Shown here: in pieces, positions 51,053 through 57,934 of the stretch
Position numbering within the stretch: the stretch's first letter is position 1
Layout: the number at the start of each line of letters is the position of its first letter
DNA from: an uncultured Lachnospiraceae bacterium
GTDB taxonomy: Bacteria > Bacillota > Clostridia > Lachnospirales > Lachnospiraceae
Direction: 5' to 3'
DNA: 64,000 bases
NCBI GenBank assembly: GCA_903789615.1
Contig: CAIFEV010000001.1
Location: forward strand, 124,001 to 188,000
Translations under genes and position numbers: made by a program
Notes under the pieces: generated by a model
Told to the model about the DNA's origin: nothing
The model's input: only the letters and a program-made list of their open reading frames with translations
Databases searched by the model: none

Positions 51053-52107
51053 TGATCACGAGAATTTCCGCTGACAGACTTCCGGAGCTGTTAAAACAGA
51101 TTTCGGAGCTGGAAAAACTGTACATTCCGGTGGATAAGTCCGATAAGGTTTCCGTCTTTGAGGAATACGAGCCGGGCAAAGTAATGTCCACGAAACTCAA
51201 CACACTCCGTTCGGCCAAGGATTTCTTCTTCCCGCAGGTTCAGCCGATGGCGAAGTTCCGCATGGAGGGAAAGAAGATCGAGGTCATCGATCCGAGAACA
51301 GAGGCGGAGGACTACTGCATCTTCGGTGTGCGCGCCTGCGATGTCCGTTCATTTGATGTTCTGGACCGCGTTTTCCTTGCGGATCCGGTCGACACCTACT
51401 ACGAAAACAGAAGAAAGCACGCGACTGTCGTGAGCTTTGCCTGCTCCGAGCCGTCCGAAACCTGCTTCTGCCACAGCTTCGGCATTGACGCTGCCAGGCC
51501 CGCAGGCGATGCCCGCATGTGGATGACCGAAGACACCATCTACCTCGAGGGAATCTCCGGGAAGGGAAAGGCGCTCCTTGAAAAGCTTGACCTTGCGGCG
51601 CTTTCTGCCGTCACGGACGAGAAGGCGGAAAGGGATGTCCAGGAAGAAGTGAGAAGAGTGCATGAAATTCAGAAGAAGATGCCTCTTTACAGCCTGACGC
51701 CGGCCGACAACCGTGAGAAGGAGCTGGAAATCTTCCACTCCCCGATATGGAAGGAACTCTCCGACAAGTGTCTGGGCTGCGGATCGTGCACATTTGTCTG
51801 CCCGACCTGCCAGTGCTTCGATATCGAAGACTTCGACGGCGGCCACGGTGTCGAGCGGTACCGCTGCTGGGACAGCTGCATGTACAAGGATTTCACCATG
51901 ATGGCGGCCGGAACTCCGAGAAAGACACAGCTCGAGCGCTTCCGCCAGAGATTCATGCACAAGCTTGTGTACTATCCGATCCGCAATGAGGGAATGTACA
52001 GCTGCGTCGGCTGCGGAAGATGCCTGCGCCGCTGCCCGATTCACATGAATATCGTCAAGGTCATGAAGGCCATGGAGGAGGACGCACAATGCGAAACGAA
52101 GAACTGA
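51052..52107 (+). CDS. flxB: FlxB-like 4Fe-4S dicluster subunit (AsrA/hydrogenase HydB-like)
   Basis: A 351-residue protein similar in layout to anaerobic sulfite reductase subunit A and sulfhydrogenase beta-type subunits: an N-terminal domain with GVRACDVRSFDVLDR and FACSEPSETCFCHSF, then two ferredoxin motifs, CLGCGSCTFVCPTCQC and CVGCGRCLRRCP. Such subunits connect a flavin NAD(P)H-oxidising subunit to other FeS partners. The first base of ATG 51052 is shared with the flxC stop codon, and the end overlaps flxA by 19 bases, so translation is coupled. Confidence 0.83.
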   Translation: MITRISADRLPELLKQISELEKLYIPVDKSDKVSVFEEYEPGKVMSTKLNTLRSAKDFFFPQVQPMAKFRMEGKKIEVIDPRTEAEDYCIFGVRACDVRSFDVLDRVFLADPVDTYYENRRKHATVVSFACSEPSETCFCHSFGIDAARPAGDARMWMTEDTIYLEGISGKGKALLEKLDLAALSAVTDEKAERDVQEEVRRVHEIQKKMPLYSLTPADNREKELEIFHSPIWKELSDKCLGCGSCTFVCPTCQCFDIEDFDGGHGVERYRCWDSCMYKDFTMMAAGTPRKTQLERFRQRFMHKLVYYPIRNEGMYSCVGCGRCLRRCPIHMNIVKVMKAMEEDAQCETKN

Positions 52108-52916
52108 TCCCGCGGGTCGGCGTCGTAACGGAAATCCGGCAGGAGACGCCGGACGTGAAGACGTTCCGCGTTGTCGGAACCGATGGAAAAAAGCTGTTCG
52201 AGCACATCCCGGGGCAGTGCGCGATGCTGTCCGTTCCGGGTGTCGGTGAGGCGATGATCTCCATCACTTCCAGCCCAACGGTGGAAGAGTACATGGAATT
52301 TTCCATCAAGAAGGTCGGCGTGCTGACAAGCTGGCTGCATTCCATGGAGCCCGGCCAGGAGATCCTGGTCCGCGGGCCGTACGGCAACGGATTTCCGGTT
52401 GACACGACCTTCAAAGGCCGCGATCTGCTGTTCATCGCCGGCGGCATCGGTCTCGCGCCGCTTCACTCAGTCATCAACTACGTCCGCGCGAAGCGTGAAA
52501 ACTACGGCCATATCGACGTGGTGTACGGTTCCCGCTCGAAGGAAGATCTGGTCGACCTTGCGGAGATGCAGAACGAGTGGATGAACGAGAAGGACATGAA
52601 CGTCTATCTGACCATCGACCGCGAGGAAGAGGGCTGGGACGGCCATGTCGGCTTCGTCCCGAACTATGTTCAGGAGCTCAACTTCCCGACAACTGAAACC
52701 GCCATTATCTGCGGCCCGCCGGTCATGATCCATTTCACGCTGCAGGGACTTCAGAAACTCGGGTTCACCAATTCCCAGGTGTTCACAACGATGGAAATGC
52801 GCATGAAGTGCGGCATCGGCAAGTGCGGAAGATGCAACATCGGTGACAAATATGTCTGCAAGGACGGCCCGGTATTCAGCTTTGACGAGCTCGGCGAGCT
52901 TCCGGATGAGTACTGA
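52089..52916 (+). CDS. flxA: FlxA-like FAD/NAD(P)-binding oxidoreductase subunit
   Basis: A 275-residue ferredoxin-NADP reductase/PyrK-type protein. It has an N-terminal FAD-binding barrel (GQCAMLSVPG, RGPYGNGFPV), an NAD(P)-binding half (FIAGGIGLAPLHSVINY, ICGPPVMIHFTLQGL) and a C-terminal [2Fe-2S] motif CGIGKCGRC with a later VCKDGPVF. It is the likely entry point for electrons from NADH. I use ATG 52089, with GGAGGAGG upstream, since an in-frame reading from 52020 extends into flxB only. Twenty bases separate it from the frdB-like gene. Confidence 0.9.
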   Translation: MRNEELIPRVGVVTEIRQETPDVKTFRVVGTDGKKLFEHIPGQCAMLSVPGVGEAMISITSSPTVEEYMEFSIKKVGVLTSWLHSMEPGQEILVRGPYGNGFPVDTTFKGRDLLFIAGGIGLAPLHSVINYVRAKRENYGHIDVVYGSRSKEDLVDLAEMQNEWMNEKDMNVYLTIDREEEGWDGHVGFVPNYVQELNFPTTETAIICGPPVMIHFTLQGLQKLGFTNSQVFTTMEMRMKCGIGKCGRCNIGDKYVCKDGPVFSFDELGELPDEY

Positions 52917-52935
52917 TCTTACGGTGGAGGACATT

Positions 52936-53613
52936 ATGGACAACAAGATGGTAAATATCTATCTGTTCGGCAAGAAATACGAGGTGCCGGACAACCTCAC
53001 GATCATGACGGCAATGGAGTACGCCGGCTATCAGCTTAAGCGAGGCTGCGGATGCCGCAACGGGTTCTGCGGCGCCTGCGCGACGATCTACCGCATCGCG
53101 GGCCAGCAGGAACTCAAAATGTGCCTCGCCTGCCAGACCAAAGTCGAGGATAACATGTATGTGGCAACTCTGCCGTTCTTCCCGCTTGTGAAGCAGATCT
53201 ACGACATTGAGAAAGTAAAGCCGGAACAGCAGCTCATGATGCAGCTGTATCCGGAGATCTATGCCTGCATCGGCTGCAATGCCTGCACGAAGGCGTGCCC
53301 GCAGGGCCTGAACACCATGCAGTACATCGCATACGCGCAGAGAGGCGATTTCGCGAAGTGTGCGGAGCTCTCCTTTGACTGTGTGATGTGCGGGATCTGC
53401 TCCAGCCGCTGCCCGGCGGGCATCTCTCATCCGCAGGTGGCAATGCTCGCTAGAAGACTCAACGGACGGTACCTGGAGCCGGAGTCCGGACACCTGGAAA
53501 AGCGCGTGAAAGAGATCTGGAACGGCGACTACGAGCAGGCCATGAAGGATCTCATGAGCAAGTCCGACGATGAGCTGAAGGAACTGTACAACAACCGCGT
53601 GATTGAGAAGTGA
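52936..53613 (+). CDS. frdB: FrdB/TfrB-like iron-sulfur subunit of a soluble fumarate reductase
   Basis: A 225-residue protein. The N-terminal half is a plant-type ferredoxin with GCGCRNGFCGAC and CLACQT binding [2Fe-2S]. The C-terminal half carries CIGCNACTKACP and CVMCGICSSRCP, both with four cysteines, so two [4Fe-4S] clusters; classical SdhB/FrdB has one of these as [3Fe-4S]. No membrane-anchor genes (frdC/frdD) are present. In methanogens TfrB is a fusion of an FrdB-like and an HdrB-like part, and here the HdrB part is a separate gene in the same operon. ATG 52936 follows GGTGGAGG; an earlier ATG at 52906 overlapping flxA is less likely. It is 10 bases before frdA. Confidence 0.88.
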   Translation: MDNKMVNIYLFGKKYEVPDNLTIMTAMEYAGYQLKRGCGCRNGFCGACATIYRIAGQQELKMCLACQTKVEDNMYVATLPFFPLVKQIYDIEKVKPEQQLMMQLYPEIYACIGCNACTKACPQGLNTMQYIAYAQRGDFAKCAELSFDCVMCGICSSRCPAGISHPQVAMLARRLNGRYLEPESGHLEKRVKEIWNGDYEQAMKDLMSKSDDELKELYNNRVIEK

Positions 53614-53623
53614 GGAGTGAGAT

Positions 53624-55246
53624 ATGTATCCGGAAAAATTTCAGGAATCGATCCGCAAGGTAGAGGCCAGAAGAAAAGAGAACGCTGCCATGGAGCCTGT
53701 CCGCATGACAGCTGACGAGAAGGACGCACTGCTTAAGGCATATCATCCGGATTACCGGGAGGATCAGTTCGAACAGCTGAAAATCGGCGTGAACGCCGGC
53801 GACAAGGCACCGCACGAGCTGGCTGACATGCTGCAGGCTCACGCCAGAGTACACGAGGGCGATGTGGATCTGGAGCATCCGGACTATGAGACGGATGTCC
53901 TGATCATCGGCGGCGGCGGCGCCGGATGCTCGGCGGCAATCGAAGCTGACGAAGCGGGTGCGAAGGTTATGATCTGCACGAAACTGCGCCCGGGCGATGC
54001 CAACACCATGATGGCCGAAGGCGGCATTCAGGCGGCTGACAAAGAGGGCGACAGCCCGATGCAGCATTTCCTTGACGCGTACGGCGGCGGCCATTTCGCG
54101 GCAAAGAAGGAACTCGTCGCAAAGCTCGTGACCGAGGCTCCGGAGGACATCCGGTGGCTCAACCATCTGGGCGTGGAATTCGACAAGACAGATGACGGAA
54201 CTATGATTACCACCCACGGCGGCGGCACTTCCCGCAAGAGAATGCACGCATGCCGCGACTACACCGGCATGGAGATTATGAGAACGCTTCGTGACGAAGT
54301 GCTCAACCGCAAAATCCCGATTCTTGATTTCACGGCGGCTGTCGAGATCATTAAAGATGAAGAAGGCAAGGCTGCCGGTGCGGTATTTATCAACATGGAG
54401 ACTGACGAGCTCATTGTCGTGCGTGCGAAGGCGGTCATCCTGGCTACCGGCGGCGCCGGGAGAATGCACTATCAGGGCTTCCCGACGTCCAACCACTACG
54501 GCGCGACGGCGGACGGCCTGGTTCTGGGATACAGAGCCGGTGCGAAGCTTCTGTATGAGGACACCCTGCAGTATCATCCGACCGGAGCGGCGTATCCGGA
54601 GCAGATCTTCGGCGCGCTCGTTACCGAGAAGGTGAGAAGTCTGGGCGCCAAGCTGGTGAACTGCGACGGCGAAGTCTTCGTTCACCCGCTTGAGACCCGC
54701 GACGTAGAGGCGGCAGCCATTATCCGCGAGACAGGCGACAGAGGCAAGGGCGTTGATACCGGCCACGGCAAGGCGGTATGGCTTGACAGCCCGATGATCG
54801 ACCTGATCAACGGAGAGGGCACCATCGAGGCCCGCATCCCGGCCATGTACCGGATGTTTGAGAAGCGGGGCATTGATATGCGCAAAGAGCCGATTCTCGT
54901 GTATCCGACCCTGCACTATCAGAACGGCGGACTGGAGATTAACACCGACTGCATGACGACGGTCGAGAATCTGTACGCAGCCGGCGAAGTCACGGGAGGC
55001 GTTCACGGACGCAACCGCCTGATGGGCAATTCCCTTCTGGATGTCATTGTCTTCGGACGTGACGCAGGCAGAGCTGCCGGACAGAAGGTGAAGGAAGTTA
55101 AGAACGGGAAACTGACCCTTGCGCATGTGACCGCATTTGAAGAGTCCATTAAGGAAGCCGGAATCAGCACGCAGAAGGTATCGCCGAAGCTGCTTCCGAA
55201 TTATCTCAGAGACAGAAATGTTTATGACGGCCCGAAGATTCAGTGA
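53624..55246 (+). CDS. frdA: Fumarate reductase/succinate dehydrogenase-family flavoprotein subunit
   Basis: A 540-residue FAD enzyme of the FrdA/SdhA/aspartate oxidase superfamily. About 88 residues precede the Rossmann motif VLIIGGGGAGCSAA, far more than in respiratory FrdA. The FAD and substrate regions MAEGGIQAA, LATGGAG, YHPTGAAYP, VTEKVRSLGA and AAGEVTGGVHGRNRLMGNSLLD are present. The histidine that binds FAD covalently in respiratory FrdA is replaced by Asn127 (DANTMMAEGG), so FAD should be non-covalent, as in soluble fumarate reductases. The operon, with fumarase and malate dehydrogenase, supports fumarate as substrate over aspartate or other acids. The ribosome site is GAGGAGTGAG. 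Confidence 0.9.
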   Translation: MYPEKFQESIRKVEARRKENAAMEPVRMTADEKDALLKAYHPDYREDQFEQLKIGVNAGDKAPHELADMLQAHARVHEGDVDLEHPDYETDVLIIGGGGAGCSAAIEADEAGAKVMICTKLRPGDANTMMAEGGIQAADKEGDSPMQHFLDAYGGGHFAAKKELVAKLVTEAPEDIRWLNHLGVEFDKTDDGTMITTHGGGTSRKRMHACRDYTGMEIMRTLRDEVLNRKIPILDFTAAVEIIKDEEGKAAGAVFINMETDELIVVRAKAVILATGGAGRMHYQGFPTSNHYGATADGLVLGYRAGAKLLYEDTLQYHPTGAAYPEQIFGALVTEKVRSLGAKLVNCDGEVFVHPLETRDVEAAAIIRETGDRGKGVDTGHGKAVWLDSPMIDLINGEGTIEARIPAMYRMFEKRGIDMRKEPILVYPTLHYQNGGLEINTDCMTTVENLYAAGEVTGGVHGRNRLMGNSLLDVIVFGRDAGRAAGQKVKEVKNGKLTLAHVTAFEESIKEAGISTQKVSPKLLPNYLRDRNVYDGPKIQ

Positions 55247-55261
55247 AGAAGGAGACTGACT

Positions 55262-56221
55262 ATGGACAAGAAAATCGGAAGAAAGATTACTATCATCGGG
55301 GCAGGTTCCGTCGGCTCAACCATCGCGTACTCTCTCTCTCAGAGAAGCCACGCATCCGAGATCGTGCTGATCGATGTCAACACGGCCAGAGCCAAAGGCG
55401 AGGCGCTTGATATCGCGCAGTCGACGAGCTTCCGCGATCCGATCCGTGTAAAGTACGGCGACTATGAGGAGGCGGTGAACTCCGACATTGTCATCATCAC
55501 GTCCGGTATCGGCAGAAAGCCGGGCCAGACCCGCCTTGAGCTCACGAAGACCAATGTCGGCATCATAAAGGAGATCGCTCCGCAGATTGCAAAGGCGGCT
55601 CCCAACGCGCTTTACATCATCGTCAGCAACCCGGTCGACATCCTGACCTATGTGTTTATGAAGGTTTCCGGAATCCCGGAGAATCAGATCATCGGAACCG
55701 GAACGATCCTTGATTCCGCGAGACTCAAGTGTATTCTCGCTCAGAAACTCAACATCGCGCAGAAGAACGTGCACTCCTATGTGTTCGGCGAGCACGGTGA
55801 CACTTCCTTCATTCCGTGGTCCACGATCCGCGTGTCCGGTGTGAGCATTGATGAGTACATCAGCCTCGTCAAGCAGAAGGGCCTTCCGGTTGAGCCGATC
55901 GACAAGGACGAGATCTTCTACTATGTCCAGAAGTCCGGCGGCGAGATCATCAAGGACAAGGGCGCTACCTTCTACGGTATCGCGGCATCCGTCATGAATC
56001 TCGTCAACATGCTGACCAGCGCGTATGACTCCATCACCTGCTGTTCCACGATGATGCACGGCGAGTACGGTGTGAGTGATGTCTGCCTCAGCTGTCTGAC
56101 CATCATCGGTCCGAACGGCGTACAGGGCAAGATCCCGATGCCGATGACCAATGAAGAAATCGACAAGATGCAGCACTCCCAGAGAGTTCTCAGAGAGATC
56201 ATCGACGGTCTCGAAATCTGA
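55262..56221 (+). CDS. mdh: Malate dehydrogenase of the lactate/malate dehydrogenase family
   Basis: A 319-residue NAD-dependent 2-hydroxyacid dehydrogenase. It has the nucleotide motif GAGSVGST, an aspartate in LIDVN that favours NAD, the catalytic histidine in FGEHGD, and SNPVDILTY. The residue that sets substrate choice, glutamine in lactate dehydrogenase (NQKPG), is Arg85 in GIGRKPGQTR, as in malate dehydrogenase. It should reduce oxaloacetate to malate for the fumarase and fumarate reductase of the operon. Overall the sequence resembles clostridial lactate dehydrogenases, so automatic naming may be wrong. A terminator follows at 56267. Confidence 0.88.
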   Translation: MDKKIGRKITIIGAGSVGSTIAYSLSQRSHASEIVLIDVNTARAKGEALDIAQSTSFRDPIRVKYGDYEEAVNSDIVIITSGIGRKPGQTRLELTKTNVGIIKEIAPQIAKAAPNALYIIVSNPVDILTYVFMKVSGIPENQIIGTGTILDSARLKCILAQKLNIAQKNVHSYVFGEHGDTSFIPWSTIRVSGVSIDEYISLVKQKGLPVEPIDKDEIFYYVQKSGGEIIKDKGATFYGIAASVMNLVNMLTSAYDSITCCSTMMHGEYGVSDVCLSCLTIIGPNGVQGKIPMPMTNEEIDKMQHSQRVLREIIDGLEI

Positions 56222-56266
56222 TGCTTGCGTCCGGATTTCCTGCCGCGATGTGATTTTGCAAACAAA

Positions 56267-56302
56267 CTCCGGCCTGTTTAAAAGCAGACCGGAGCTTTTT
56301 TG
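56267..56302 (+). terminator. Intrinsic terminator ending the fumarate reduction operon
   Basis: CTCCGGCCTG (56267-56276) pairs with CAGACCGGAG (56286-56295) with one mismatch, followed by CTTTTTT. It is the only clear terminator between 44990 and 56300. Confidence 0.9.
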
Positions 56303-56303
56303 T

Positions 56304-56332
56304 TGACATTAGCGCGACGCGTCCCTATAATT
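56304..56332 (+). promoter_or_regulatory. Promoter of the second nhaC-type gene
   Basis: TTGACA (56304-56309) and TATAAT (56327-56332) are separated by exactly 17 bases, a full sigma-A consensus. It begins right at the end of the preceding terminator U-tract. Confidence 0.92.
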
Positions 56333-56441
56333 ACCGGTATTCCTACCTATGAACGGGAATATAAAAGCAGCTCTTTAAAGTCCGGGCTAAGGAGTATGAG
56401 AGCCAGGGGCTTTGGAGAGGCTGAAAAGAGAAGGAAAGCGT

Positions 56442-57857
56442 ATGGGAGAGAAAAGAGAAGAGTCAAACGGGACGTTTGCGGCTGTCCACGGCGGCGCCGT
56501 CGGGGGAGCGATGCCGCTTATCGTGATGCTGGCTGCCATGGTCGCACTGGCACTCGCCGGATTCAGGTCCACGATGAACTACTGGGTTGCGGGCTACGCC
56601 GCGATCATCACGGGATTTTTTGTGTACAAGGACAAGGGAAGGTTTCAGAAAGCCGTCATTGATGGCGTGAGAAGCAACATCTTCTCTTTCATGCTCATCA
56701 TCTTCCTGTTTGCGGGTGTGCTTTCCAAGATCTTCACCGCATCCCATCTGGTCGAGGCGCTCGTGTGGCTGTTCTCTCTGGCTCATATCACGCCGGCGAT
56801 GCTCCCGGCCATCTGCTTTCTGCTCCCGGTGATCCTCTCGACAGCCACCGGTTCAGCGGCCGCAGCCACGACGACTGCCGCTCCGATCCTGCTGCCGCTG
56901 GCGCAGGCCATGGGCGTTGACATCAACATTGCCTGCGGCGCAATCCTGGCGGGCGGCGCTTTCGGCGACAATCTGGCGCCGATCTCCGATACTACGATCG
57001 CCTCTTCCCTCACCCAGGAGGCAAAGGTCATTTATGTGGTGCGGTCCCGTCTGAAATATTCACTGATCGCCGGCGCAGCCGCACTCATCGGATATATCAT
57101 TGCCGGCGTAACGCACCCGGGGGCGGACGTGAGCTACGCGCAGCCGGATTCCACCTATGCATCAAGCCTTGTGTTTCTGATCCTTCCGGTTCTCATCATC
57201 ATCCTGATGCTCAAGGGCGCCAATCTGATGACAGCCCTGATCATCAACGAGATCCTCGGAATTCTGATGCTTCTTGCGTTCGGCTACACCGACGTGTCCA
57301 CACTTATCGCGAAGGACGGCCTTATCGCGGCTGGCTTTAACGGGATGCTCAGTTCCGCGATCTTTATTCTGTTTATTTTCATCATGGTGAGTCTGATCAC
57401 GGAGGCAGGTGTTCTGGACGCGCTTCTGGGGGCGCTTAAAAAGTACGCGAAGTCCGAGCGGACAGCAGAGATTGTGTCCGGCCTTATGGTATCTCTCTTA
57501 AGCATCATGATCAGCTCCGGCACCACGGCGATTGCGGCGACCGGCCCGATGATCCGCCAGATTATGAAGCCGTTCCACATCGACAGAAACCGGGCCGCAA
57601 ATTTCCTGGACGGCCTGGGGTGCGGCGTCGGGTATCTCGTCCCGACCAACGCGGGATGCCTCAACCTCGCGGCGCTGGCTGTTTCCGCCGGCGTTGTGGC
57701 GGACGGCTACAATCCGATCTCTTTTGTCGGCTGGAACTTCCACAGCATCGCTCTGACCGTCGTCTTCTGGTTCGCGATCCTGACCGGCTGGGGCAGAAAG
57801 CATGAGACGAAGGAATCTCTGGCTGCCCAGGGCATCGTTGATCCGGATGTTCAGTGA
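56442..57857 (+). CDS. NhaC-type Na+/H+ antiporter family protein
   Basis: A 471-residue membrane protein with about 11-12 hydrophobic segments and the NhaC-type features STATGSAAAATTTAAPILLPLA and ILAGGAFGDNLAPISDTTIASS; the second repeat shows SGTTAIAATGPM and LGCGVGYLVPTNAG. It could exchange Na+ for H+ or transport a dicarboxylate such as malate or succinate with cations. It has its own consensus promoter, directly behind the fumarate operon. I choose ATG 56442, with AAGGAAAG just upstream; an in-frame TTG at 56412 is the alternative. It is distinct from the nhaC gene at 5691. Confidence 0.85.
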   Translation: MGEKREESNGTFAAVHGGAVGGAMPLIVMLAAMVALALAGFRSTMNYWVAGYAAIITGFFVYKDKGRFQKAVIDGVRSNIFSFMLIIFLFAGVLSKIFTASHLVEALVWLFSLAHITPAMLPAICFLLPVILSTATGSAAAATTTAAPILLPLAQAMGVDINIACGAILAGGAFGDNLAPISDTTIASSLTQEAKVIYVVRSRLKYSLIAGAAALIGYIIAGVTHPGADVSYAQPDSTYASSLVFLILPVLIIILMLKGANLMTALIINEILGILMLLAFGYTDVSTLIAKDGLIAAGFNGMLSSAIFILFIFIMVSLITEAGVLDALLGALKKYAKSERTAEIVSGLMVSLLSIMISSGTTAIAATGPMIRQIMKPFHIDRNRAANFLDGLGCGVGYLVPTNAGCLNLAALAVSAGVVADGYNPISFVGWNFHSIALTVVFWFAILTGWGRKHETKESLAAQGIVDPDVQ

Positions 57858-57934
57858 GAGTATAGTAGAAATATTGTGAGTGATATGTACAGATAAATTC
57901 TATCTCAGAAGGTTTAATCAGAAAGGCTCTGGCT

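Noticed and set aside
52936-55246. Classical membrane-bound quinol:fumarate reductase
   Set aside because: No membrane-anchor genes are present, both C-terminal clusters of the FeS subunit have four cysteines, and the covalent-FAD histidine is absent.
55262-56221. L-lactate dehydrogenase
   Set aside because: The specificity position is Arg85, not Gln, and the operon carries fumarase and fumarate reductase.
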